This document shows, in pieces, positions 37,952 through 45,769 of a stretch of DNA of 58,359 nt. Source of the DNA: Candidatus Omnitrophota bacterium (GTDB lineage Bacteria; Omnitrophota; Gorgyraeia; B26-G9). The notes under the pieces were generated by a model that worked only from the letters and a program-made list of their open reading frames with translations, searched no databases and was not told where the DNA came from. The position numbers were made by a program, and so were the translations under genes. Where the stretch lies: contig JAHJAO010000030.1 in the NCBI GenBank assembly GCA_018813905.1, positions 1 through 58,359 of the forward strand, in the 5' to 3' direction. Every line of letters starts with the position of its first letter. The stretch's first letter is position 1.

Positions 37952-38803
37952 TTAGCCGGCGGCTTTAAACTTTTTGATCTGGTTTTTTATTTCCTTTATT
38001 ATATAATCGGGCGTGGATGCCCCGGCAGTAATCCCGATCCGGCGCTTATCTATAAACCACTCTTTTTTTAATTGATTCCTGGAATTCACCCAAAACGTGT
38101 TCGGATTGATGGATTTTGATATTTCAAACAGGCGTTTTGTATTTGCACTGCTTTTCGCGCCGATGACGACCATCGCGTCATTAATTTTCGGCATTAACTT
38201 TATTTCTTTCTGTTTTTGCCGTGTCGGATAACAGATGGTGTTAAAAAACTTTATTTTCCGGATAATTTTTTTTAATTTCTTAAATATATGATCTATATAT
38301 TCTAAGTTTTGAGTTGATTGAACGACGACAACCGCACGATCTATCCCGCGCAGGCGGTTTACAGTTATATCTTTTTTTTCGGAGATAACAACCGGGGTTG
38401 TCCGGACATTGCCTTTTATGCCGATAACCTCGTCATGGGTCGCATCGCCGATAATAATTATCCGGTAACCGCGTTTTTCGTAGCGTTTGGCGATCGCCTG
38501 TATTTCTTTTACCATCGGGCAGGTGGCGTCGATAATCCGGTAGTTTTTTCTTCTTGCCTGGTGGTACACGCTTTCCGGGGCCCCATGCGCCGGGATAATC
38601 AAAACTCGTTTTCCGTTTTTGACCAGTCGTCGTATCTTTCTTATTCCCATCTTTTTTATATCGTTTACCACGCGCGGATTGTGCACGATATCTCCCAGCA
38701 TGAAAATTTTCTTGTGTCGCTGCGCTGTATCCCGGGCAAGTTGTATGGCCCGTTTTACGCCGAAACAGAACCCTGAGCTTTTAGCGATTTTAATTTTAAA
38801 CAT
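37952..38803 (-). CDS. ispH: 4-hydroxy-3-methylbut-2-enyl diphosphate reductase (IspH/LytB)
   Basis: IspH performs the last step of the MEP pathway, giving IPP and DMAPP. The three cysteine ligands of its iron-sulfur cluster are visible: SSGFCFGV (Cys13), DATCPMV and NTICYPTRQKQKE. The C-terminal GITAGASTPD block is typical. I trimmed the start to ATG at 38803 (283 residues), which overlaps the upstream polyprenyl-synthase stop by a few bases. These two genes form a minus-strand operon for isoprenoid and polyprenyl synthesis, converging on the + strand phosphorylase-like gene. Confidence 0.95.
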   Translation of the reverse strand: MFKIKIAKSSGFCFGVKRAIQLARDTAQRHKKIFMLGDIVHNPRVVNDIKKMGIRKIRRLVKNGKRVLIIPAHGAPESVYHQARRKNYRIIDATCPMVKEIQAIAKRYEKRGYRIIIIGDATHDEVIGIKGNVRTTPVVISEKKDITVNRLRGIDRAVVVVQSTQNLEYIDHIFKKLKKIIRKIKFFNTICYPTRQKQKEIKLMPKINDAMVVIGAKSSANTKRLFEISKSINPNTFWVNSRNQLKKEWFIDKRRIGITAGASTPDYIIKEIKNQIKKFKAAG

Positions 38804-39851
38804 GGCTTTTAATTTCCATAGCATCAGCCAGATACCGCAGAAGCAGATTTTTATATTTAGCGTTCATTTCCGTGGCGAACAGCTTCTTTTTTGCTTTGCG
38901 AACCAGTATATTTATCCGCTGCCGTGTTTTACGGTAAGCACCGCAGTTTATAATTATCTGACGGATGTTTTTCAGGTCCCGGATTTTTAACTTACTGGAA
39001 CCAAGGCAATTATCCAGGTATTTTTTTATTTTCGGCGGGCTCATTTTGTAGGCCAGGTAAATCGGCAAAGTTTTTTTTGCTTCGGTTAAATCGCTCAAAA
39101 TCGATTTACCGATACTCCTTTCGTTTTTAAATAACCCCGCTAAATCATCCAGAATTTGGAATGCTTCGCCCAGATAATTTCCGAATGAGGCTATTTTTTT
39201 AAGGTCTGTTCGTCTTCCGTCGGCCAGTAAACAACCGCATAACAGGGGGGATTTAAACGTGTACTCGCTGGTTTTTAATCGATAATTTAAAAGGATCTCA
39301 GCCAGATTGATTTTTTTTAATTTTGTAAAACCTTGGCATACGTCATTAAATTCGCCGATGCCGGTCCAAATCATACCCGTTAAAAATACAGAAAAAGCTT
39401 CCTGGATGTTTTCAAGATGATGGCTTGAAGATATAAAGCTTTCCAAAGCCAGAGCGAAAATTATATCGCCGGCCACAATGCCTAAATCCTGGCCGGTCTT
39501 TTCATTAAGGCGCATGTTTTTTTCAAAAACCTTGTGGAGACTATCCCGGCCGCGCCGCAGGGACGCGTTATCGATGATATCATCGTGGATCAGCAGAAAA
39601 TCGTGCAGCAGCTCGAAAGATAACGCGGTTTTAAGCACGCGGGAATTGAGGCGCAGAGGAGCTTTATGGCAGTAACCCAGATAAGAAAGTAAAAATAGAA
39701 TTGGCCGGATTCTTTTGCCGTCCCGCAGGATAAATTCCGTCAGGGGGCCGGTCAGTTGCGCGCAGGTGCGGGATAACTTATAATGAGATACGCGTTGTTT
39801 TACAAACCGCTTGAGTGAGGTATTTATGCGTTGTTTTAGTTGCCGATGCAT
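38796..39851 (-). CDS. Polyprenyl diphosphate synthase (isoprenyl transferase, degenerate second Asp motif)
   Basis: All-alpha trans-prenyltransferase that elongates allylic diphosphates, co-transcribed with ispH. The first aspartate-rich motif is intact (LLIHDDIIDNASLRRG), as is RDGKRIRPIL near the N-terminus. The second motif reads QILDDLAGLF, where the usual DDxxD has Gly at the last position. GKSILSDLTEAKKTLP follows as in the family. Product chain length cannot be read. I chose the ATG at 39851 (351 residues), where the family N-terminus begins; the track start at 39914 adds 21 residues without a visible ribosome site. Confidence 0.86.
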   Translation of the reverse strand: MHRQLKQRINTSLKRFVKQRVSHYKLSRTCAQLTGPLTEFILRDGKRIRPILFLLSYLGYCHKAPLRLNSRVLKTALSFELLHDFLLIHDDIIDNASLRRGRDSLHKVFEKNMRLNEKTGQDLGIVAGDIIFALALESFISSSHHLENIQEAFSVFLTGMIWTGIGEFNDVCQGFTKLKKINLAEILLNYRLKTSEYTFKSPLLCGCLLADGRRTDLKKIASFGNYLGEAFQILDDLAGLFKNERSIGKSILSDLTEAKKTLPIYLAYKMSPPKIKKYLDNCLGSSKLKIRDLKNIRQIIINCGAYRKTRQRINILVRKAKKKLFATEMNAKYKNLLLRYLADAMEIKSHV

Positions 39852-39914
39852 GGATTTTATGTTAGCACATTCATAGATTTTTAACAATACAAACCTCTTA
39901 GAATTTACTTGCAT

Positions 39915-40196
39915 TATTCTAACGGGGAATATAAAATTATACTGGGCGATAAAGGTAACTGTATCACTGATACCCCTTTCGCCGGCCGGCAGGCATAAGG
40001 GATGCGTTCATTTAAATAGAGGCAAATTCGTCCCGCCCTGGCGGGACTCATTTATAGAATAAATAGGATGACCCCCTCGGCGTAAACGATTGAAAAATTT
40101 CTTAGAAATTTTTCTAATCACTTGAGGGGATAAATTCGCACAGTGACTTATGTTCACGTAGTTCCATAACTCACGTGCTCATTTAGGAGGAACAAT
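39915..40196 (+). other. Hairpin-rich gap before the ybaB-like gene
   Basis: No protein gene is visible. The gap holds several inverted repeats in a row: GTCCCGCC-CT-GGCGGGAC (40030-40047, extendable by AAAT/ATTT), the perfect stem GAAAAATTTC-TTA-GAAATTTTTC (40092-40114) nested inside CCCCTC ... GAGGGG (40073-40129), and CACGTAGTT-CCAT-AACTCACGTG (40155-40177), which ends 7 bases before the AGGAGG ribosome site. This looks like a structured 5' leader or a small palindromic element. Confidence 0.5.
40030..40047. repeat. GC-rich palindrome GTCCCGCCCTGGCGGGAC
   Basis: An 18-base palindrome with 8-bp arms; flanking AAAT/ATTT extend the symmetry to 30 bases with a 2-base mismatch. Such elements are often dispersed as small palindromic repeats, but I see only this copy in the window. 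Confidence 0.5.
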
Positions 40197-40496
40197 ATGC
40201 TGGATAAGTTAAAAAACATGTTTGAAGCGCAAAAGAAAATAGGCGAAATAAAAAAAGAACTTGAAAAAGTTACTATTGATTTTTCTAGCCCCGATGAAAA
40301 GATAAAACTGAAGATGACGGGCACGCAAAAAATCATCGCGCTGGAAATAACGCAGGATTTGCTTAGCGTAGAGAAGAAGAAAACTTTAGAAGAGAATCTG
40401 GTTAGCTCTTTTAACGCGGCTTTAGATAAAGTGCAACTTGCCGTATCCGATAAGCTGCGGTTAAAGGTGGGCGATTTAAAAATCCCCGGATTTTAG
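40197..40496 (+). CDS. YbaB/EbfC-family nucleoid-associated protein
   Basis: YbaB/EbfC proteins are small dimeric DNA-binding proteins. The N-terminal helix (LKNMFEAQKKIGEIKKELEKV), the strand pair KLKMTGTQKIIALEI, and the helical C-terminus ending in PGF fit the family (compare the usual V-K-V-x-x-x-G and L-P-G-F ends). The length of 99 residues is typical. AGGAGG lies 6 bases before the ATG. It is usually next to dnaX-recR, but here it stands alone behind a hairpin-rich leader, with a convergent GGDEF gene downstream. Confidence 0.75.
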   Translation: MLDKLKNMFEAQKKIGEIKKELEKVTIDFSSPDEKIKLKMTGTQKIIALEITQDLLSVEKKKTLEENLVSSFNAALDKVQLAVSDKLRLKVGDLKIPGF

Positions 40497-40517
40497 TAAA
40501 GAAGGGAGGTGAGGAGA

Positions 40518-40601
40518 GTGAATATTATCATTAAATATATGTTGCGTCCGGTAACGCATTGCAAGGAGGGATGTCTTAGGTCGTCCTGGGCACGACTCTA
40601 A
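40518..40601 (+). CDS. Possible 27-residue ORF
   Basis: A GTG-start ORF (MNIIIKYMLRPVTHCKEGC ...) follows a purine-rich ribosome-like stretch (GGGAGGTGAGGAGA) in the gap between the ybaB-like gene and the convergent GGDEF gene. It has two cysteines and no recognised motif. The coding evidence is weak. Confidence 0.2.
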   Translation: MNIIIKYMLRPVTHCKEGCLRSSWARL

Positions 40602-40636
40602 ACTGCCCGGATTTAAAATTTGATCAGGCGGAGATT

Positions 40637-41584
40637 TCAGCCGGCCAGGTCAATATCCTGAAATTCTGCGGCACAGATTTTATCCCGGCCGCCGTGTTTA
40701 GCCTTGTAGAGTTGCTTATCCAAGGCTTGGACAATAATGTCAAAGCTTAGTTCAGCATTGTCTGGGAAGCTTACTACGCCTAAACTAAGCGTAACTTCAA
40801 GCGGCGGGTTAATTTCTTCAAAATTGTAAGACTTGACTTTGTTTTTTAAACGTTCCGCTAAAACCTGCGCGCTTTCAAGATTGGTGTGGGGGGAAATAAT
40901 AACGATTTCATCTCCTCCGTAACGGCAGAGGATATCGATATTCCTGATGCCGTCTTTAATCAGGTTCGCCAGTTTTTTTAAAACAATATCGCCCTGAGAA
41001 TGACCGCACCGGTCATTGATATTTTTGAAATAGTCAATATCGACCATGATCATGGAAAGCGGATAGTGATACCTTTTTATCCGGGCGATTTCTTCGTCAA
41101 TTCTTTTTATTAAATAGCGCCGGTTATATATCTGCATCAGTTCGTCGGTCATGGAGATTTTGGCCAGCAGATTATTTTTGGCCTCCAATTCCTGTTCCAG
41201 TGCCTGGTGTTGCAGGAAAACGTTTGAATATGCGGCTAATTCGTCAAAGCTTATCGGGGCGGTGAAGTATCCATCTACAAGCGCGGCGTTAAACAACTTG
41301 ATTTTTTCTTTCGGGTCGGAACTTTCAAAATTCAGTATAATAATCGGCACGGTTTCGGTGTTAGTTAACGCCCGCAGGGCGATTCACAATTCCTGGATAT
41401 CGTTTAAGTCGGGCAGTTTGCTGTTAAGAAAAATCAGGCCGACGGAATACTTGGATGCATTATCCATTAACTCTTTAGCGGTGGAGACGGTTGAAAAATT
41501 GAATGTGTTGGTATCGAAAAAACTTTCCAGAGAGTGCAAAAAGTCCTGTTTTAATCCGACACAGACTAAAGTTTTTTTACGCAT
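40637..41584 (-). pseudogene. Receiver-GGDEF (diguanylate cyclase-like) gene split by an in-frame TGA
   Basis: Two ORFs in the same frame make one gene. The first (41384-41584) encodes the start of a receiver domain, and the second (40637-41350 in the track) its end plus a GGDEF domain. They are joined across a TGA at 41384-41386, with IALRALTNTETVPIIILNF reading on past it. The receiver is degenerate: the phospho-acceptor Asp is Asn (FLNSKLPD) and the KP motif is TAP. The GGDEF half looks intact (RYGGDEI) with an RNID inhibitory site five residues upstream. No ribosome site is visible near the GTG at 41350. It is either a recent pseudogene, a read-through product or an assembly error. Confidence 0.8.
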
Positions 41585-41656
41585 TTTTCTCCCTTAAATT
41601 ATTGTACTATAAGTTTTAAAAATATGCAAAACTAAAAGATAATAAATATTGGGGCA

Positions 41657-41686
41657 TTGACGATGCGCGGAGAATTTTGATACAAT
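41657..41686 (+). promoter_or_regulatory. Candidate promoter for the acyP operon
   Basis: TTGACG (41657-41662), an 18-base spacer and TACAAT (41681-41686), 100 bases before acyP. The 202-base gap also carries the upstream region of the divergent receiver-GGDEF gene. Confidence 0.6.
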
Positions 41687-41786
41687 ATTCTACACTGGCA
41701 AATTTGATTATAACTTATTCAAAATAAAGATGTTGCTTGAAAACCACCTAATTTTTAGTTTGTGGATATTAAATTAAATACCGGTT

Positions 41787-42062
41787 ATGGCGATAAAACA
41801 GGCGAATATTTTTTATACGGGACGCGTGCAGGGGGTGGGATTCCGATATACCGTCCAGCGCATTTGCGCTAAATATGCTCTTGGCGGATGGACGAGGAAT
41901 CTTCCGGATAAACGGGTGGAGGTTTTGGTCCAGGGCCCGGAAGAAGATATCCAGGCTTTTGTCGCGGAATTGGATGAGGCAATGTCCGGTTATATCCGGG
42001 GTAAGCAGCTTTATTGGCAGAAAAAAAAAGAAGAATTTCGAGATTTTCAAATCCGATTTTAA
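41787..42062 (+). CDS. acyP: Acylphosphatase
   Basis: Small enzyme hydrolysing acyl phosphates. The signature GRVQGVGFRYTV (catalytic Arg20) and GGWTRNLPDKRVEVLVQGP (Asn38) are complete. The length of 91 residues is normal. The next gene's ATG (42064) follows the stop by one base, so the two are probably co-translated. Confidence 0.94.
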   Translation: MAIKQANIFYTGRVQGVGFRYTVQRICAKYALGGWTRNLPDKRVEVLVQGPEEDIQAFVAELDEAMSGYIRGKQLYWQKKKEEFRDFQIRF

Positions 42063-42063
42063 A

Positions 42064-42789
42064 ATGCGCTACGCTATTTTTTCCGATATCCACGGTAATT
42101 TAGAAGCATTGCATGCGGTTTTCAAGGCCTATAAAGATGAGCGCATCGATAAATTCATCTGCCTGGGCGATATCGTGGGCTATGGCGCTAACCCTAATGA
42201 GTGCGTAACTTATGTACGGTCAACAGATTCTGCGTGCGTTGCGGGCAACCATGACTGTGCGGCTGTAGATATTAATCGGGCAGGTGCATTTAATAACAAC
42301 GCATATCAAGCAATCCTCTGGACGGCCGGGCAGCTTGAGGAAAAAGCAAAAATATATCTTAAAGGGCTTAAGCTTGTTTATGAGGATAAAGAGGTCATTT
42401 GTCTGCACGGGACATTGGATGCGCCGGGCAATTTTGATTACATGTTCAGTATCGAAGACGCCGTATTGACATTTAAACGGATGAAAAAATCCATTTGTTT
42501 CGTTGGCCATACCCATATCCCGATGATTTTTTACTCTTTAGGTACGAAGACGGGGATTATTGAACAGCCGCAAGTTATGTTATCCCGGGCCGCGAAGTAT
42601 ATTTGCAATGTGGGCAGCATTGGTCAGCCCCGAGACAGACACGCGGATGCGGCTTATTGTGTTTATGACGCGGGGAAAAAACTTGTGGAAATAAAAAGAA
42701 TTGCGTATAATATTTCCCAAACACAGGAGAAAATTATCCGAGCAGGATTGCCCGAATTTTTGGCTAACCGCTTGGAGAAAGGGCGATGA
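42064..42789 (+). CDS. Metallophosphoesterase (YfcE/MJ0936-like)
   Basis: Calcineurin-like phosphoesterase of 241 residues. The metal motifs are complete: DIHGNLEAL, GDIVGYGANP, GNHD, HGT and GHTH. The GYGANPNECV stretch is typical of bacterial proteins of this subgroup with unknown phosphodiester or phosphomonoester substrates. The track ORF begins 189 bases earlier, inside acyP; ATG 42064 gives the canonical N-terminus MRYAIFSDIHGN. It overlaps the next gene by 4 bases. Confidence 0.9.
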   Translation: MRYAIFSDIHGNLEALHAVFKAYKDERIDKFICLGDIVGYGANPNECVTYVRSTDSACVAGNHDCAAVDINRAGAFNNNAYQAILWTAGQLEEKAKIYLKGLKLVYEDKEVICLHGTLDAPGNFDYMFSIEDAVLTFKRMKKSICFVGHTHIPMIFYSLGTKTGIIEQPQVMLSRAAKYICNVGSIGQPRDRHADAAYCVYDAGKKLVEIKRIAYNISQTQEKIIRAGLPEFLANRLEKGR

Positions 42790-43271
42790 AAAAAACAGCA
42801 AGCATAATATTTTTGAGCATAATGTGTTTATTTGCGTGCGGATTTAAAAGCGGTTCGGATATGAAATATAAATCGGAAACAAAAAAACCGCCGGATACTC
42901 CGGTCTACAAATACGAGGATGTAATTATACCCCAAAATCCCCCCCGCGAACTTTATCAGCAGTACCGGCTCATTATTCAAACCTCACTAGAAGAAGCCGC
43001 CAAATCCATCAGGGATAATCCGCAATGGGCGTACCGCATGGTCCACAATGCTTATAAATACATGGGGCTTTTACGGGCTTTAATCGAAGAAAAATATCAG
43101 GATAAGTTTTCCCTCATGCATAAAGATATGAAATCGGCAGCAACGCAATTGCGTAAAAGTGATATGAGCCGAAGCGAAAAAAGACGGCTTGAACGAGAAC
43201 TTGAAAAAATGGCAGAAACTTTAAAGGGCGATTTTAAATTAATCCAAGTTCAAACGTGGATAAAGAAATAA
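42786..43271 (+). CDS. Lipoprotein of unknown function
   Basis: I do not recognise a family. The signal peptide and lipobox (LFACG) predict lipid anchoring. After a short Pro/Lys-rich linker the protein is helical and highly charged (AAKSIRDNPQWAYRMVHNAYKYMGLLRAL; later KRRLERELEKMAETL), suggesting a small helical bundle or coiled coil of about 120 residues. It sits in the acyP-phosphoesterase-MBL operon with overlapping ends. Confidence 0.6.
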   Translation: MKKTASIIFLSIMCLFACGFKSGSDMKYKSETKKPPDTPVYKYEDVIIPQNPPRELYQQYRLIIQTSLEEAAKSIRDNPQWAYRMVHNAYKYMGLLRALIEEKYQDKFSLMHKDMKSAATQLRKSDMSRSEKRRLERELEKMAETLKGDFKLIQVQTWIKK

Positions 43272-43876
43272 TCTTAAAAAAAATTACCGGCGGCCAACTT
43301 GAGACAAATTGTTATATCCTGGCCTGTAAAAAAACAAAGAAGTGTTTAATTGTCGACCCGGGCGTAGACGCGGGTCAAATAGAGCAGGAAATTAATAAGT
43401 TAAATCTTAAAGTTACCGCCATAATTTTAACCCACGGGCATTTTGATCATATCGCGGCATTAAACGATTTAAGTTATCCGGTATATATTCATAAAGATGA
43501 CGCCTTTTTACTAAATAGCCAGGATATTTTAAGTTATTTTTCGCCAGGCACCAAAACATATTCTGGTCCATTGAATTTTATTGATGAGCAGTCCAAGATA
43601 AACGTGGGCGATTTGACCGTAGAAATTTTGCATACCCCCGGCCACAGCCCGGGCGGTATTTGCCTGAAGGTCAATGGATTGTTGTTTAGCGGAGATACTT
43701 TATTCTGCCGCGGAATCGGCCGGACAGATCTTCCCGGCGGTTCTTATGAGAAAATCATGCATTCTATCCGGAATAAAATTATGGTATTACCCGGCGCTAT
43801 TCGGGTTCTGCCCGGGCACGGACCGGAAACCACGATTGGCAAGGAAAAAGAAGCAGGAGGATATTTTGTGGACTAA
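43256..43876 (+). CDS. MBL-fold metallohydrolase (glyoxalase II-like)
   Basis: Metallo-beta-lactamase-fold hydrolase. The zinc motif THGHFDH is near residue 60, followed by HTPGHSPGG, the bridging Asp in SGDTLFCRGIGRTDLPGG and LPGHGPETTIG. The 206 residues match the small YcbL-type glyoxalase II group rather than full GloB. It uses a GTG start inside the upstream lipoprotein gene. The substrate (a thioester) is not certain. Confidence 0.88.
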   Translation: MDKEIILKKITGGQLETNCYILACKKTKKCLIVDPGVDAGQIEQEINKLNLKVTAIILTHGHFDHIAALNDLSYPVYIHKDDAFLLNSQDILSYFSPGTKTYSGPLNFIDEQSKINVGDLTVEILHTPGHSPGGICLKVNGLLFSGDTLFCRGIGRTDLPGGSYEKIMHSIRNKIMVLPGAIRVLPGHGPETTIGKEKEAGGYFVD

Positions 43877-43902
43877 GGCGCTGGCCATAAAAATGGCCCG
43901 AC

Positions 43903-43931
43903 TTGACATGTTTAAGATATTATGTTATACT
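43903..43931 (+). promoter_or_regulatory. Near-perfect sigma-70 promoter for the 65-residue gene
   Basis: TTGACA (43903-43908), a 17-base spacer and TATACT (43926-43931). It is one of the two best promoter matches in the window and leaves a leader of about 80 bases before 44017. Confidence 0.85.
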
Positions 43932-44016
43932 TAAATCGGAGGTAAATTTTTTTATACCAATATTTTAAAGACTTTATAAATGTAGAAGCAATGTTGAGAA
44001 AGAAAGTGGTTTAATC

Positions 44017-44214
44017 ATGGGCAAAAATAACTTGTTTATACAGAGAAGATTCCAGGTGCAGCCGGATCAGGAGCATGAACGGGTGCACTTTATCGGTTCT
44101 TTGTATATAGCTTATTATTTTTATGTTGAAAACCAGCTTTATGTGTCCAAATATGCGCTTTGCATGAAGATCACCAAGACCATGGCCGAACTTAAAAATC
44201 TGCAGAACAAATAA
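44017..44214 (+). CDS. Small protein of unknown function
   Basis: A 65-residue protein, basic and aromatic-rich (GSLYIAYYFYVENQLYVSKYAL), with no motif I recognise and no signal peptide. It stands alone behind a near-perfect promoter and ends just before a strong terminator, so it is probably an independent, well-expressed transcription unit. Codon use looks like that of its neighbours. Confidence 0.6.
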   Translation: MGKNNLFIQRRFQVQPDQEHERVHFIGSLYIAYYFYVENQLYVSKYALCMKITKTMAELKNLQNK

Positions 44215-44238
44215 GGCCGCGGTTATATAGTATTATTT

Positions 44239-44273
44239 GAAGCTTCCCTTGAATTCGGGAAGCTTTTTTATTT
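44239..44273 (+). terminator. Rho-independent terminator after the 65-residue gene
   Basis: A 9-bp stem AAGCTTCCC / GGGAAGCTT with an 8-base loop, followed by a T-rich run (TTTTTTATTT). Confidence 0.9.
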
Positions 44274-44378
44274 GACGCATTCGGCGACAATCCCTAATCT
44301 TGCCGCTAAAAAAATAGAGCCGCTCAGTGTCCAGCCGAGTATTAAAGGGCAAGCTTCTATTTTTGGCATCGTAGGCAT
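44268..44378 (-). CDS. Possible 36-residue minus-strand hydrophobic peptide
   Basis: An ATG-start ORF encoding MPTMPKIEACPLILGWTLSG..., with one stretch that could span a membrane. It is read opposite to the flanking genes, between the terminator and the promoter of the M16 gene. No convincing ribosome site or promoter is visible. It is possibly real but may be chance. Confidence 0.25.
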   Translation of the reverse strand: MPTMPKIEACPLILGWTLSGSIFLAARLGIVAECVK

Positions 44379-44388
44379 ACCAAATGGC

Positions 44389-44417
44389 TTGACAATATGT
44401 TTTAAAATGAGTAAAAT
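44389..44417 (+). promoter_or_regulatory. Sigma-70 promoter for the M16 protease operon
   Basis: TTGACA (44389-44394), a 17-base spacer and TAAAAT (44412-44417), 57 bases before the gene at 44474. It probably drives the run to gpsA. Confidence 0.8.
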
Positions 44418-44473
44418 TTAATGAATAATCTATTCCAAGGTATGGGTTTTAACTATTTAAAAAATGTAAAGTT

Positions 44474-45754
44474 ATGTATAAAATCACCTGCCTGAAAAAC
44501 GGCACAAAGGTTGCTACCCTTACTGTGCCCCGCGCTAATTCTGTAGCCATGGGCGCGTGGATCGGTATTGGGGGCAGGTATGAACCTTTGCCTTTAAGCG
44601 GTATTTCGCATTTTTTGGAGCATTTGGTCTTTAAAGGCACTAAAAAACGCACTTTTAAACAGATTAAGGAGTCCATTGAAGGCAGCGGCGGGCTGCTTAA
44701 CGGTTTCACCACCGAAGAATTAACCTGTTTTTTTGTCAAAGTATTGGCGCGGGATGCGGCGGTAGGATTGGACGTGCTTTTGGATTTGGTGAGCAACGCC
44801 CAATTAAAAAAAACGGACATGGAAAAGGAAAGATTAGTGATTTTTGAGGAACTAAAGATGTATTTTGATTTACCGCAGCATCGTTTGCATGATTGCCTAA
44901 TGCGTATGCTTTGGCCGGAGCATCCCCTGGGCCGGAATATCGCCGGTTCATTTGACACATTAAACAAAATGCAACACAGCCACCTGCTTGATCATAAAAA
45001 AAAATACTATCGCTGGGATAATATGCTTATCGTATCTTGCGGCAATGTTGCACATGTCAAAATGGTGGAAATGGTTAAAAATTTTACTAAAAACGCAAAG
45101 GTGCAAGGTGCTTTTGAAAATTCGGGGTATGAACCGGTAAAATACATCCAAAAGCAGCTGCAGACAAAATTCATAAATTACAATACAAAACAGACGCATA
45201 TTTTTCTGGGCATGCACGGATTGAAACGTACAGACAGGCATCGCCATGCCTTATCGCTTTTGCATATAATTTTGGGCGCGAATATGTCCAGCCGGCTCTT
45301 TAATGAAATCCGGGAGAAAAAGGGTTTGGCTTATGATATCGGGACTTCGTTGCGGCGGTTCAACGATACCGGCGCTTTTATAGTGCATGCGGGGGTGATA
45401 GACAACTCCTGTGAAATCGTTTTAGCTCTGATCCTGCGTGAATTGAAAAAAATAAGAAAAAACCTGGTAACCAGAGATGAATTTGTCCGCGCCCGGGACT
45501 ATTATACCGGGCAACTTCTTATGGGGCTCGAGGATACGGTTGACCACATGGCTTGGATGGGAGAACAGCTGAGCATATCAGGGAGTATTAAATCACCGCT
45601 ACAGGTGATTGATGAAATCTGCCGGGTTAAAATAGGAGATTTGACGGAGGTTGCCCGGATGATTTTTAAAGGTGAAAAATTCAATCTTTCGGTTATCGGC
45701 CGCGTAAAAAACAGGCAAAAAACCAGGATGATTAATGCGTTGAAGGCATATTAA
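44474..45754 (+). CDS. M16-family zinc peptidase
   Basis: Pitrilysin/processing-peptidase family. The inverted zinc motif HxxEH is HFLEH at residues 46-50, with the distal Glu region ERLVIFEEL about 75 residues later. A second, inactive M16 domain occupies the C-terminal half, including the typical GLAYDIGTSLRRF segment. The 426 residues match bacterial single-chain enzymes (PqqL/YmxG-like). There is no signal peptide, so it is likely cytoplasmic. It heads the operon leading into rpe. Confidence 0.9.
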   Translation: MYKITCLKNGTKVATLTVPRANSVAMGAWIGIGGRYEPLPLSGISHFLEHLVFKGTKKRTFKQIKESIEGSGGLLNGFTTEELTCFFVKVLARDAAVGLDVLLDLVSNAQLKKTDMEKERLVIFEELKMYFDLPQHRLHDCLMRMLWPEHPLGRNIAGSFDTLNKMQHSHLLDHKKKYYRWDNMLIVSCGNVAHVKMVEMVKNFTKNAKVQGAFENSGYEPVKYIQKQLQTKFINYNTKQTHIFLGMHGLKRTDRHRHALSLLHIILGANMSSRLFNEIREKKGLAYDIGTSLRRFNDTGAFIVHAGVIDNSCEIVLALILRELKKIRKNLVTRDEFVRARDYYTGQLLMGLEDTVDHMAWMGEQLSISGSIKSPLQVIDEICRVKIGDLTEVARMIFKGEKFNLSVIGRVKNRQKTRMINALKAY

Positions 45755-45769
45755 AAAAGGCAGGAACCT

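Noticed and set aside
41384-41386. TGA in the receiver-GGDEF gene as a recoded sense codon or selenocysteine
   Set aside because: TGA ends aspS, ppdK and other normal genes here, so it is not reassigned genome-wide. I see no convincing selenocysteine context, and the position is not a catalytic site.
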